A DNA stretch of 39,336 nucleotides from positions 428,380-467,715 of the forward strand of contig NW_001865069.1 of NCBI RefSeq assembly GCF_000002865.3. The letters run 5' to 3'. This DNA is from Monosiga brevicollis MX1 (taxonomy: Eukaryota; Opisthokonta; Choanoflagellata; Craspedida; Salpingoecidae). Below the pieces are notes generated by a model. It was not told the origin of the DNA and did not search any database. It saw only the letters and a program-made list of their open reading frames with translations. The translations under genes were made by a program, and so were the position numbers. The stretch's first letter is position 1. Every line of letters begins with the position of its first letter. Shown piece after piece: positions 1-10,365 of this stretch.

Positions 1-1524
1 TCTTTGGCCTGCCAGAGCTCGCGAAGCCATTCCTTCAGCTGAGTCGGCTCCTAGGAAGGGTGAGGTGGTGGGGTAGCTCATTAGAGGTCACCTGTGTCAT
101 CGAGCGGAGGGCAGCGGCCCCTCACAACCAGGCCAGGGATGCTCGCTGTCATACCTTGGGCACCGAGGCAACTGGAAAGCGCTGGGTATGAATGCAGACG
201 CGGTCCCAACGCGGGGACATCATGTCGTGCAGTGAAGGCGCCGCAGGGCGTTCATGTGGGTGTTTGGAGCAATGAAAGGCGATGGTAACATCGTAGATGC
301 TGTCACAGGTCTGCTGCAGCTGCTGGACGCAGGCCACAAAGCCACGATAGCGCGGCGCAAGCACATGCTCATACACTGGGACATTGGGAGGCAGGTCGGT
401 AGGTAGAATAATGTCGGGGCGTCGCGTGCCCTCGGGGTAGATGCAGATCCAATATGGCCGTTGCTGCGTTTCCAGTTGACCCAAGGAGCGAGCCAGAGCA
501 CCGCTATCCTTGGCCCACTGGCGTCGGATAAAGACAAAGCCATGTTGGTGCCAGTAGCTGCCGAGAATGGGGACATATTTGAGGGCGGCCTAAAGTGGCA
601 AAAAAATGGTTCATTTATGACGAAACCCGGCAGGAATGAGACGGCAAGGGCGTGGGGACGAGCCGGCGGGAATGCCGGGGCATGCCCAACCTTGACGATG
701 AATTGCATGTTGCCCAGTCGTTGTCCGTGATAGGCCACCGCATCAATCATAAAGGGGTCGACAGAGCACTGGGGGCAAGGCCACGGCGAAGCAGATGAGC
801 GGATGGGCGCTGTATCGCGGTTCGCGCCGAGCATAAGACACGCCAACAGCGGAGCATGATGGGTGGGGACGACACCTGGTGATTGGAGATGCAAATGGCA
901 TTTTCTTTTTGCGGAGCTGCGCCAGAGAGCCAAATCTGTAGGTGTACAGCAGGTTTGGTGCGAAAGAGGCAAGGGACGGTAGTGAGGCCTTTGTTTAAAG
1001 ACTGCGGGCGGTGGCTGGAGCCCATGCAACCTGGCCTGCTGCCAAGACGGCGCGGGTAGGCTTGGTGTGGGATCATGGACCACGGAGCACGCGCGCGCGC
1101 GTGCCCTAGCGTGTATGCTAGAGTGTGCGAAGCGTGACCTGGGTGTTGCCAAGCGTGTAGAGGACACGCATGACGACGCGCTGGTAGTGGGAGTAGATGA
1201 GGCTGTCCAGCCAGTCGTAAACGCGCCACAGCGGCGGTACCAATGTGGCCACAACCTTAAAGCTGCCTAAGCGTTGGGCAAGGCGCCGTATTTGATGTCA
1301 GTCCAGACCCCTCCAAATAACAACGCTGGTGCAGTGGGGTACGGTGGCCGGGCCAATGACTGGCTGGCGGCGCTGGCCCTTGAGGACCGAGGAACTTAGG
1401 GGCAAGAGGCGGCCGGCCTGCCTGCCTGGTTGACCTCACCTGCAACAAAGGCGTAAATGGGCATGGGCAGGGTGATGATGGAGTAGCCCAGCGGCGCCTT
1501 GGCAAGCGTTGCCAGGTCCACCAT
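1..1524 (-). CDS. AGPAT5: AGPAT5-like lysophosphatidic acid acyltransferase (3' end outside window)
   Basis: Predicted membrane 1-acylglycerol-3-phosphate acyltransferase, which would acylate lysophosphatidic acid to phosphatidic acid at ER or mitochondrial membranes. Exons on the minus strand: 1440-1524, 1139-1266, 876-935, 691-768, 155-589 and 1-50 (partial); all phases join, giving about 278 residues. The ATG at 1524 starts a hydrophobic N-terminus. The PlsC/LPLAT blocks are visible: NHQCSVD (the HX4D catalytic motif, with NHQ and CSVD on separate exons), FIRR after a conserved KYVPILG stretch, YPEGTR (usual FPEGTR with F to Y), and the LAPRYRGF block typical of the AGPAT3/4/5 branch. An RVYDWLDSLIYSHYQ segment and the order of the blocks fit AGPAT5 best. 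The C-terminal part, including the last membrane segment, lies off the left edge. Divergent from the SMAP gene at 2212. Family is sure; the exact paralogue is likely but not proven. Confidence 0.88.
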
Positions 1525-1607
1525 GTTGTCCGGTCACCAGACACACTCCCAATCAGCCAAAAGCGAAACAGGAATCAAAAAAAAAAATAAAAAGCCCAAG
1601 AGAGCGC

Positions 1608-1694
1608 TGCAGGTGGCGCCACAAGCCAGACAGAGAGAGAGAGAGAGAGCAGAAGCAGAGAGAGATGAATTGGTAGAGAGGGCAGAGTGATTGT

Positions 1695-1752
<58 letters not shown>

Positions 1753-1850
1753 TCATATCAACAACAAACCAAAAAAGGGAGACAAGAGAGATAGAGATCA
1801 AGAAGAGAGATAAGAGAGAGATTAAGAAGAAGTAAGAGAAGGAGAGAGAT

Positions 1851-1884
<34 letters not shown>

Positions 1885-2004
1885 TCATATCAACAACAAA
1901 CCAAAAAAGGGAGACAAGAGAGATAGAGAGATCAAGAAGAGAGATAAGAGAGAGATTAAGAAGAAGTAAGAGAAGGAGAGAGATCAAGAGAGAGAGAGAG
2001 AGAG
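1608..2004. repeat. GA-rich microsatellite with a ~132-bp tandem duplication
   Basis: Mostly purine (GA)n, lying between the divergent AGPAT5 and SMAP genes (intergenic 1525-2211). Inside it a composite unit occurs twice in tandem. Each unit begins gactttcatatcaacaac, continues through an aaccaaaaaaggg segment and a GA/AAG-rich tail, and ends in agatcaag plus (GA)n. Copy one runs about 1748-1879 and copy two about 1880-2004; copy two has a 4-base GA expansion. The two copies are otherwise nearly identical, so the duplication is recent. No gene is seen here; leucine/serine-rich frames on the minus strand are translations of the repeat. Confidence 0.9.
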
Positions 2005-2211
2005 TAAAGAGACACGCGTGTTTTATAATTATCAGATCGAGTTTGAGGTACACGTGGTGGTGGTGACCTCAGCAGCGGGGCGATGGCATCGCCTGTGTTG
2101 TCGGGTTGGAAGGGCGGTTGGCTCTGGGTGCGGTTCACTCAACAGGATGGATTGCTGAATGCCATTCTTCTGTGTGTGCGTGTGTGTTGTTTGTAGATCA
2201 AATTTGGCAGG

Positions 2212-3217
2212 ATGGGCGGAAAGTCTGACGAGGAAAAGGCGGCTCGCAAGGCAGCGCGTAAGGCGGCCAAGCGTGCGGCTGAAGAAGCGGCGACGGCAAC
2301 GACGGCAACCGACTTGAGCGTCGCTGAGCCGGATCAAAAGAAGAAGAAGAAGGAGAAGAAACACAAGAAGGAGAAGACGGAGAAGACGGAGAAGACGGAG
2401 AAGAAGGAGAAGACGGAGAAGAAGGAGAAGAAGGAGAAGAAGGACGAGGTCAAGACGGAAGGCGCGACCCCGGCCGAAAAAGTCAAAAAGGCCAAAAAAG
2501 CCAAGGCAGACAAGGCCGAGCAGGCAGAGGTGGAAGTGGCTGAAGCAAAGAGCAAAAAGAAGAGCAAGAAAGAGAAAAAGAGCAAAAAGGACAAGACGCC
2601 CACCGACAAGCGCACCGCAGACGAAGCCCCCGAACCCACTGCCAAGCGCGCAAAGCCTGCGGCAGCCACAGGTACTCAACGGCTGCTTGGTCAACTCTGA
2701 CGTGTGGGCACGCCACTTGCAACGGTGGTTCTTCATTTTTTGTGCTTTGCTACTCCTGACGCGCCAATCGCAGCGAGCACGTCGGCTGCGCCGGCTTCGG
2801 GTCGAGCCTGGAACGATTGGTCCAAGGCTGACTTTGGCAACGAGCAACAGGTTTGCTTCCCTTTCTGCTTTTTCATTGCTTCCGTTCAACCCGTCCTTGC
2901 CTTTCGCTAATCAGTGCGCCCAACGGATTCGCGCAGAAGAACAAGTTTCTGCGCCTCATGGGTGCCAAAAAGGCGGGTGCCAACAGTGGAAGCGCGGCTG
3001 GCAGCGGCAACGATGTCAATCAAGGTGAGCCTGTCCATCACCGTCCTGTTGATACTGCCTTTTGGCGGCGGATGATGCTTTCTTTCAAACCTCATCAACG
3101 CCGCCTGGTACAGGTACACAAATCAACAAACAGCTCGAGCGTCAGTTCACCGACGCGCTGCAGCGACAACAGGAGGCCAGCCGTTTTGGCATGAAGCGCA
3201 CCGGATTTTCCGTGTAG
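2212..3217 (+). CDS. Lysine-rich SMAP-domain protein (KNOP1/small acidic protein type)
   Basis: Probable nucleolar protein with a C-terminal SMAP (small acidic protein-like) domain. Exons: 2212-2671, 2774-2850, 2937-3024, 3114-3217; phases close, 242 residues. Residues 1-150 are highly charged: a KAARKAAKRAAEEA helix, then long runs of KKEK/KTEK and KKSKK, resembling nuclear or nucleolar localisation tracts. The C-terminal part (after about residue 155) reads WNDWSKADFGNEQQ, KNKFLRLMGAKK, a Gly/Ser/Asn linker, QINKQLERQFTDALQRQ, and ends GMKRTGFSV. This order (W..A.F.NE, KFLRLMG, basic helix, G-F end) is the SMAP signature shared by C11orf58/SMAP and KNOP1; the lysine-rich front half favours KNOP1. 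The SMAP module is spread over exons 2-4. Converges with the PhyH gene (about 250 bp between stops). Molecular function of the family is poorly known. Confidence 0.87.
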
Positions 3218-3469
3218 CTGTTTCCTTCTGATCATCTGCTCTTGGTCACAAATGCCGGGTACTCAAAAGCGAGCCGAGTGAATGTGGTGCCATCCTTGGC
3301 CACCCGACGCCCAAAAGGAGAATGCATGAGAGAATGAGAGAAGGTGGGGAGGAGGCAGAGTGGAAGCAAACCGAAATAATCGCATGAAATTACTCAACGT
3401 TGTCACTCATCGTCTCGAAAAACACAGACTGTTTCTTTTTTCTCTTTTGTCTTGGGCCCAACCACCGAC

Positions 3470-5356
3470 TCAGCTCAGGTGAGTGGCATCAAGGACCACG
3501 GGAAAGAACTGGCCGCGCACGGGCTGGCCGCGCGCCACGGGCGGGGTGTTACCAAGCAAAGGATCATCAGAATCAGAAAGAGTGCCGTCGGCCAGAAAGT
3601 TGACGACGGCTGCACGCCGCGGTCGTGGCGAACGGTTACCAAACGAGCCATGTACGCTCAAAGGATGGTGAATCACCGCCTCACCCCGGCGCAGGCGAAG
3701 GGTCACCGGTTCAAATCGGGCTAGCTCGTCGGGCTCGAGCACTGTTTTGATCGAGTCCATGTCTGCAAAATCAGCATCCGTGATGGGCAACGGCATGCCA
3801 TTGCGATGCCAGCGGTGGGAGCCTGGCATGATAGTGATCCGCAAGCAAAGAACCCAAAACGAACAGACAAATAAACGTGTGGTAATGATGTCGCAGTGCA
3901 ACGCTGATGCACGAGGTCGAAGTCAAGCATTGGACGCCCACGAAACCAAGACCGCTGATCAAGGCGGCCTGCTCTCCCCGGCACTGATACTAAGTTGGGA
4001 ATGGCATCGGGCTCAAAAGGGCCAAACCAACCTGGGATGTAGGTAATGGCGCCGTTTTCAGGACTTTGGTCGTCCAAGGCCACATGGACCGTCAAATGTT
4101 GCATCGGTGTTGTTCGTGTCCAATACGAGTAGTCTGCAAGAAGGGTGGTTGGGTGAGGCCAGGCAGGGGGCGACAGGGGGTGGTTACACTCTGTCAGCTC
4201 TCAGGAGGAAATGAATTGGCTGCTAACAGGCTCACCTTGATGATAAGCCACATTTCCTCCGTGCGCAGCCGGCTTGCAAAAGAGTTGGTCATGCCAGAAC
4301 CTTGTTGAGGTGATGGGCCCATGAGAAACAGGTTTGAAAACCCGCCAGCCAGCAACAGCTTTAACAATAGCATGTCCAGCGCGTCATGACCAACTAGCAC
4401 CGAGAGTCAGGCAGGACGGAATTGCGTCTCAGGACCTCAAGCGGCACTTTTCACACCTGACAGAGGTTGGCGATCGGCCTTCGCCGGCAATAAGCTAAGC
4501 AGGATTTGAACGCCCCGAGCAATCAAAAAAGGGTCAGTTGCCAGCGCCAAGTGCTGTCATAGCGAAATGGCGATCTGCCTGTTTGCATCATTCAACTGCC
4601 AATGTACCTGGGCGCTCGGCACGGTGATGGCTGGATGAAAAATCAAGTCATGAAAGCCCTACAGGCGCGCCGCATGGGTGGCCGTGAGATTGTACGTTCA
4701 AAGAGAGAGAGAGAGAAAGAGAGGGAGGGAGGGAGGAGGAAGGAAGAGAGAATCTGCTTATGCTACAGAATCCCGTCTGGTTGACGTGGTGCTCAACAAC
4801 CTTTTGAATTCGCCAATGACCAAGGCAATGCATAAGCACGTTGTTGGGGTCACCCGACTATCGGAGATCCAGCCACAATGAGTGCATCGTGGACAATCGG
4901 CCAAGGTAGATCAAGCACGCCGATGGAATGCGGGGCGTATTGTCCATATACTACTGACTTGATTGCGGTGAAACTCATGGAACAGGCCGTGCCCCGGGTG
5001 CAAGTCTGGTTGTTGAAAGGCTGCCAGCTCCTCGCAGAGGCGATCGCAATCTGCCTCGCTGAGGACGGGGATGTTGGCGACAAAGCCGTGCTGCCAATAG
5101 TGCTCAAGCTGCATTGTGGCAAAGATACAGATGTGCCCAAACAAGCAGGCGAGCTCTGATAAGACCAACAGCGCGAGGTCCTCGTGCCACGGATCACTGG
5201 CCCATCGCGTGACCGACAGCTTCAAACCTGGGTCGGGCTCAGCTTGTACCGCTCAAAGTCGGCTGGCTGGGATGGCAGCTGATAGTCCAGCGCTCCCAGC
5301 GGGTGATGGATGGTGCTCAAGTCGCAGATATCCATGGGCACCTGTTCTGAGACCAT
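3470..5356 (-). CDS. PhyH-family Fe(II)/2-oxoglutarate dioxygenase
   Basis: Phytanoyl-CoA dioxygenase-type hydroxylase. Minus-strand exons: 5228-5356, 4959-5108, 4801-4857, 4608-4658, a proposed 17-bp microexon 4342-4358, 4236-4300, 4032-4133, 3470-3822; with the microexon all phases close at 307 residues. Early exons give [15 protein letters not shown], the classic PhyH start, then [14 protein letters not shown]. The iron site is AYHQDYSYW (HxD, split between two exons) and a distal H in [12 protein letters not shown]; the R in [12 protein letters not shown] is the likely 2-oxoglutarate-binding arginine. GSHRWHRNG and NGAITYIPG are also typical. The ATG at 5356 (MVSEQVP) was chosen; ATG 5335 is an alternative. 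The ATG at 5114 is excluded because its ATGCAG is the end of an intron. An intron holds a short GA repeat (about 4698-4745). Substrate cannot be told. Confidence 0.85.
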
Positions 5357-5509
5357 GCCGCGAACAGCTGCCTCGTTGCGATACGCCCCGTCTCCTGCCA
5401 CACCAAGTCCCAGAAGCGATCGCGGCACGATGAACCCGCACCGTCAAAGTGTCACGCACATTTGATGTTTACCAGACCCCCGTTACATGCGAGGCGGCAG
5501 CCAGTGAAT

Positions 5510-5696
5510 CTTGCTCCATAAAAGGACTCACCGGTGGCTTGGGTTGTGGCGTAGCGGTGTTGTGACCCTTTCAGCCTGACCAGCCGCCTGCTTACGGCCC
5601 GTTGCAGGGCCACACCGCCGCCACGCCCGCCCATTCGGAGCGCCATGCCAAGAGTTGCGAGGATCTTGAACCGGTTAAAGTCGTCGAGATAACGTT
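5510..5696 (+). repeat. Left direct repeat of the gag-like unit
   Basis: About 187 bp, from cttgctccataaaaggact to cgtcgagataacgtt. It matches the right copy over two blocks: the first from the ataaa.ggactcacc start through cagcctgaccagccgcctgctt, and the second from tcttgaaccggttaaag to aacgtt. Between the blocks it holds about 55 bases absent from the right copy. Lies upstream of the PhyH start and reads toward the gag-like ORF. Confidence 0.8.
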
Positions 5697-5916
5697 CTAA
5701 AAATTGCCAAAATGACAAGCGAAACTTGTTCTGTCTGACAATGTGATTACACATGTAATAACTATTCCATGTGTTGCTATGACCTTGAATGTTACTATGG
5801 TGTAACCCAGCGGCGCTTGTCGGCTTCATTTTTCTCCTCGACACGCGCGCGCCTCAGGGTCACACACGTCAGGCTACAGTCACAGTTGAATCAAAACCAA
5901 GAAAAAAACGTGCATC

Positions 5917-6498
5917 ATGGCGTTCAGGAGGAAGTACAAAGCCACGGACGAGACGCCCTCGTCGCATTACTGGCGGATTATGCCGGGGGAAACCAAAGAG
6001 GAGCGAGCGTATTCGTGGCGGACGTTCAGGGAACACGCGGTGAGAGCCGTCGGGTCGGACGCGTCGGACCAGGTCATGGAGCATCTCCAGCACGTCCTCG
6101 ACGCGCAGGTCATGGAGGTGCAGTACAAATTGTCGCCAAAGCGATGCCCCCAGTGGTGGGCGACTGCGATGGCAGATAGCATTACATCCTTCCTGAGGGC
6201 GGTAGCAGGAGAGCAGACGGACTTTCGCAAGCCATCGGATGCAATGGTGATGGCAGAACGGGTTGAAGCGTGGTCCGAGGCGCAAGCGGTGCCGGCGGAG
6301 GGGGGCGGAGGTGCGTGGAAATACCAGGGCCCGCCGCGCTATCAGAAGCCGCCTACTGTGCAAGGGGGTGTATCCGTGTGCTTCGATTTCAACGGCCAAG
6401 GTTGTGATCGGAAAAGGTGCAAGTTTGCACACCGCTGCCGTACGTGTGCAAGCGAACAACACGGAGCGCTAGCGTGCGGAGTGACACTTGCTCAATAA
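5917..6498 (+). CDS. Gag-like protein with CCCH finger and CCHC zinc knuckle
   Basis: Single-exon ORF of 193 residues starting at ATG 5917, unusual among the intron-rich neighbours. The N-terminal two thirds are helical and charged with no domain I recognise (MAFRRKYKATDE..., HYWRIMPGETKEERAYSWRTF), perhaps a capsid-like part. Residues about 155-172 form C-x7-C-x4-C-x3-H (CFDFNGQGCDRKRCKFAH), a CCCH finger. Immediately after comes C-x2-C-x4-H-x4-C at residues 174-187, the exact retroviral/retrotransposon nucleocapsid knuckle spacing. Tandem fingers of this kind near the C-terminus are typical of Gag-like ORFs in retroelements, where they bind the element RNA. The stop codon sits inside caataaagg, so the reading frame ends within the right direct repeat and overlaps an AATAAA-like signal. 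It could also be a domesticated RNA-binding gene. Function is inferred from the fingers only. Confidence 0.7.
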   Translation: MAFRRKYKATDETPSSHYWRIMPGETKEERAYSWRTFREHAVRAVGSDASDQVMEHLQHVLDAQVMEVQYKLSPKRCPQWWATAMADSITSFLRAVAGEQTDFRKPSDAMVMAERVEAWSEAQAVPAEGGGGAWKYQGPPRYQKPPTVQGGVSVCFDFNGQGCDRKRCKFAHRCRTCASEQHGALACGVTLAQ

Positions 6499-6617
6499 AG
6501 GGACTCACCGGTGGCTCGGGTTGTGGCGTAGCGGTGTTGTGACCCTGTCAGCCTGACCAGCCGCCTGCTTCCGGCCCGGTGGGTCTTGAACCGGTTAAAG
6601 TCGTCGGGACCAACGTT
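6487..6617 (+). repeat. Right direct repeat of the gag-like unit
   Basis: About 131 bp, from cttgctcaataaagggact to gtcgggaccaacgtt. High identity to the left copy apart from a block of about 55 bases missing between ggccc and tcttgaaccgg. Contains the stop codon of the gag-like ORF and an AATAAA. Followed at 6625-6638 by a run of T. Confidence 0.8.
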
Positions 6618-6996
6618 GGGGAAATTTTTTTTTTTTTTCTCTGTCGCTGTTTTTGAATTTACATGTTAGCTCAATCTCTGATTCTTGCTCTATTTTGTCA
6701 TAATACCGTTTTATCTATACGCGACATTCTCTGACAACTAGTGTCCCTTCCACACCATCTCTGACTTTTTTGCCGCGTTTTCTCTCTCTCTCTCTCTCTC
6801 TTTTCAGCGGCAGCAGCATCATCATCATTAGGGCGACACCCGTCGGTCGGGCTGCACGGGTTGCGGTGTTGTCGACGAGGCGTGGCAGTCAGATTGTTGT
6901 GGCTTGTGGGCTGGCTCTGGGCACAGTCGTGGTACCAGGCGTGGTGGACACTGTGACGGACGCCGGGGGCCGTTGAAACGCGAATGACGGACGGCC
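6618..6996. other. Intergenic, upstream of SYS1
   Basis: No gene seen. Holds a T run (about 6625-6638), a (TC)n tract at about 6779-6801 and GC-richer sequence before the SYS1 start codon, probably its promoter and 5' UTR. Confidence 0.6.
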
Positions 6997-7845
6997 ATGG
7001 CGTTGTCACCGACCTCCTTCCGATACTATGTCTGGGACCCTCTGCTGCTACTCAGTCAAATCGTGACGCTGCAGTGTGTCTTCTATCTCATTCTGGGCTT
7101 GCTGGCAACCGTAACGGCCCACGCCGTGGACACTGAAGCCGGCCTCGATTTCCTTTTTGCTGAAGAGGTACGCCACCACACTTTGGCCACGCGGCCACGA
7201 CCAGCTCCAACGTGGCTCAAGCCGGTTGCCTGCGTTGAGCGTTGTCCGGTGGCCGAAACTAACGCACTGCCGTGTGCCGGTGGCCCTGCTGTAGTCTCTT
7301 GACATCTGGCAGTTCTATGGTACCTTCGTCACGGCTTTTTTCCTGACGTAAGTGCGGTGTAGCTGGCACACCCTCCTCCCCCCCGGCCTGGTTGAATCCG
7401 CCCGCTCACGTGCTTCGTCAATCCCGCCGGCTTGCCATTCGTGCAGGGCCCCTGCCATTGCCTTTGCTTGTCGCCGCGCCCCACAGGTATGTCATCTCGA
7501 ATTCTATCCTGCCTCTCTGATCAAATTCATGCTTTCGACGTCTTTGGCTTTTTTTCTTTTGAGCCAAAACAAGGCTTTCTGGCTCACCCGTCATCCTTGT
7601 TTCCGACGTAGTGTCTGGACTTTGCCTCGACAATTTTTCTGCTTCATGTGGTCATGTGTGGATTTTATGATGGCATTCCCCGACGGCTGCGTTGGTGGTT
7701 GCTTCAAGGCACCGGCGTTGCCATCATGGCCCTACTGGCCGAGTACACGTGCATTCAGATTGAAATGCGCAGCAGCATTGAGGTGGAGACGCAGCCGCCA
7801 GCCACCCCTTCCAAAACACGTAGCGTCAGCTCCTTGCCCATTTAA
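6997..7845 (+). CDS. SYS1: SYS1 Golgi membrane protein
   Basis: Four-helix Golgi membrane protein; in animals and yeast SYS1 recruits ARFRP1/Arl3p to trans-Golgi membranes and so supports traffic to endosomes and the cell surface. Exons: 6997-7167, 7295-7347, 7447-7486, 7612-7845; phases close at 165 residues (human about 156). Strong landmarks: FRYYVWDPLLLLSQIVTLQ at the N-terminus (family FRSYVWDPLLILSQIV), a short SLDIWQFYGTFVTAFFLT helix, the RRAPQCLDF turn before helix three, and WWLLQGTGVAIMALLAEYTC for helix four. The C-terminal tail after IEMRSS is polar and species-specific. ATG 6997 is the only sensible start and gives the canonical N-terminus. Converges with TMEM184. Confidence 0.95.
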
Positions 7846-8505
7846 ACATTCCAATTTGGCAGGCATTAGCACAGCTGAAAGGCTCAGACAGTATCGGAGC
7901 TTGTGCGGCAGAGCCGCAAGCTTTCGGTCGTTTTTCTTTGTGTCTCCCCACCGGCAGGATTGTTCTAAATATCTTACCGAGTTCCCTTGTAATTTAGATC
8001 TTGGTTCAAATAGCAACTGCGCATATCTGGTGCACACCATCGGTTTATTCGCGTTTCAAGAAGCCAAGTGCCAGTGTGCATCGGCGACGCTCGTTGGAAT
8101 GATATGATAATGTTGAAAACGATGGGAAAAGTGTAGAAGTAAGGATTTGAGCAGGAGGGCCAAATCCGTACGAGTTTAAAAGTCACGTGCGGTGCTCAGG
8201 CTGAAGCATTCACTAACCACACAATCTAACACTAGCATAACCAGAAAAGGGGAGAAGAGACGCGAGGAGAGAAAGAGAGAAAGAGGAAGAGGAAAGCACA
8301 AAACGAACCAGAAAGAGAGAAAGAGGAAGAGGAAAGCACAAAACGAACCAGAAAGAGAGAAAGAGGAAGAGGAAAGCACAAAACGAACCAGAAAGAGAGA
8401 AAGAGGAAGAGGAAAGCACAAAACGAACCAAAGAAAAAAAAAGATGAAAAACAAAACACAAAATGGGAGGCGTGATACCACTCTGGCATAGTTATTGCAT
8501 CGCAA
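7846..8505. other. Intergenic between converging SYS1 and TMEM184
   Basis: No gene seen. The second half is purine-rich and includes the 40-bp tandem repeat at 8271-8430. Expected to hold both 3' UTRs. Confidence 0.6.
8271..8430. repeat. Four tandem copies of a 40-bp purine-rich unit
   Basis: Four adjacent 40-bp copies starting at 8271, 8311, 8351 and 8391. Each begins gaaagagagaaagaggaaga and ends cacaaaacgaacca. Copies are identical as read. There are no spacers, so this is a minisatellite and not a CRISPR array. It lies in the 3' intergenic region between SYS1 and TMEM184. Confidence 0.95.

Positions 8506-10365
<1,860 letters not shown>

Larger units (their letters stand above)
5510..6617 (+). 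mobile_element. Candidate gag-only retroelement or domesticated remnant, flanked by direct repeats
   Basis: A single ORF with a retroviral-type zinc knuckle (5917-6498) lies between two similar direct repeats (5510-5696 and 6487-6617). The right repeat overlaps the ORF's stop codon. No reverse transcriptase, integrase, protease or tyrosine-recombinase coding is seen in the 1.1 kb, so if mobile it would be non-autonomous. Repeat ends do not show TG...CA and I see no clear primer-binding site, so calling the repeats LTRs is only one option. Another is that the left repeat is the surviving 3' tail of an earlier, 5'-truncated copy of the same element. Confidence 0.5.

Noticed and set aside
1553-2053. 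Ser/Leu-rich ORFs on the minus strand
   Set aside because: They are translations of (TC)n repeat sequence. The same applies to frames at 8176-8564, 10621-10968, 14351-14574 and 36488-36642.
2334-2669. Phe/Ser-rich minus-strand ORF
   Set aside because: It is the antisense of lysine (AAG/AAA) runs in the SMAP-domain gene.
3695-3725. tRNA-like T-arm/B-box sequence (ggttcaaatcgggc)
   Set aside because: It lies inside a well-supported PhyH coding exon, and no matching acceptor stem, D-arm or anticodon arm surrounds it.
5112-5114. ATG before LEHYWQHGF as the PhyH start
   Set aside because: ATGCAG here is the 3' end of an intron: the upstream exon ending LSPTQ joins in phase and restores the usual PhyH N-terminus.
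8271-8430. CRISPR-like regular repeat spacing
   Set aside because: Copies are directly adjacent with no spacers, and the window is eukaryotic.
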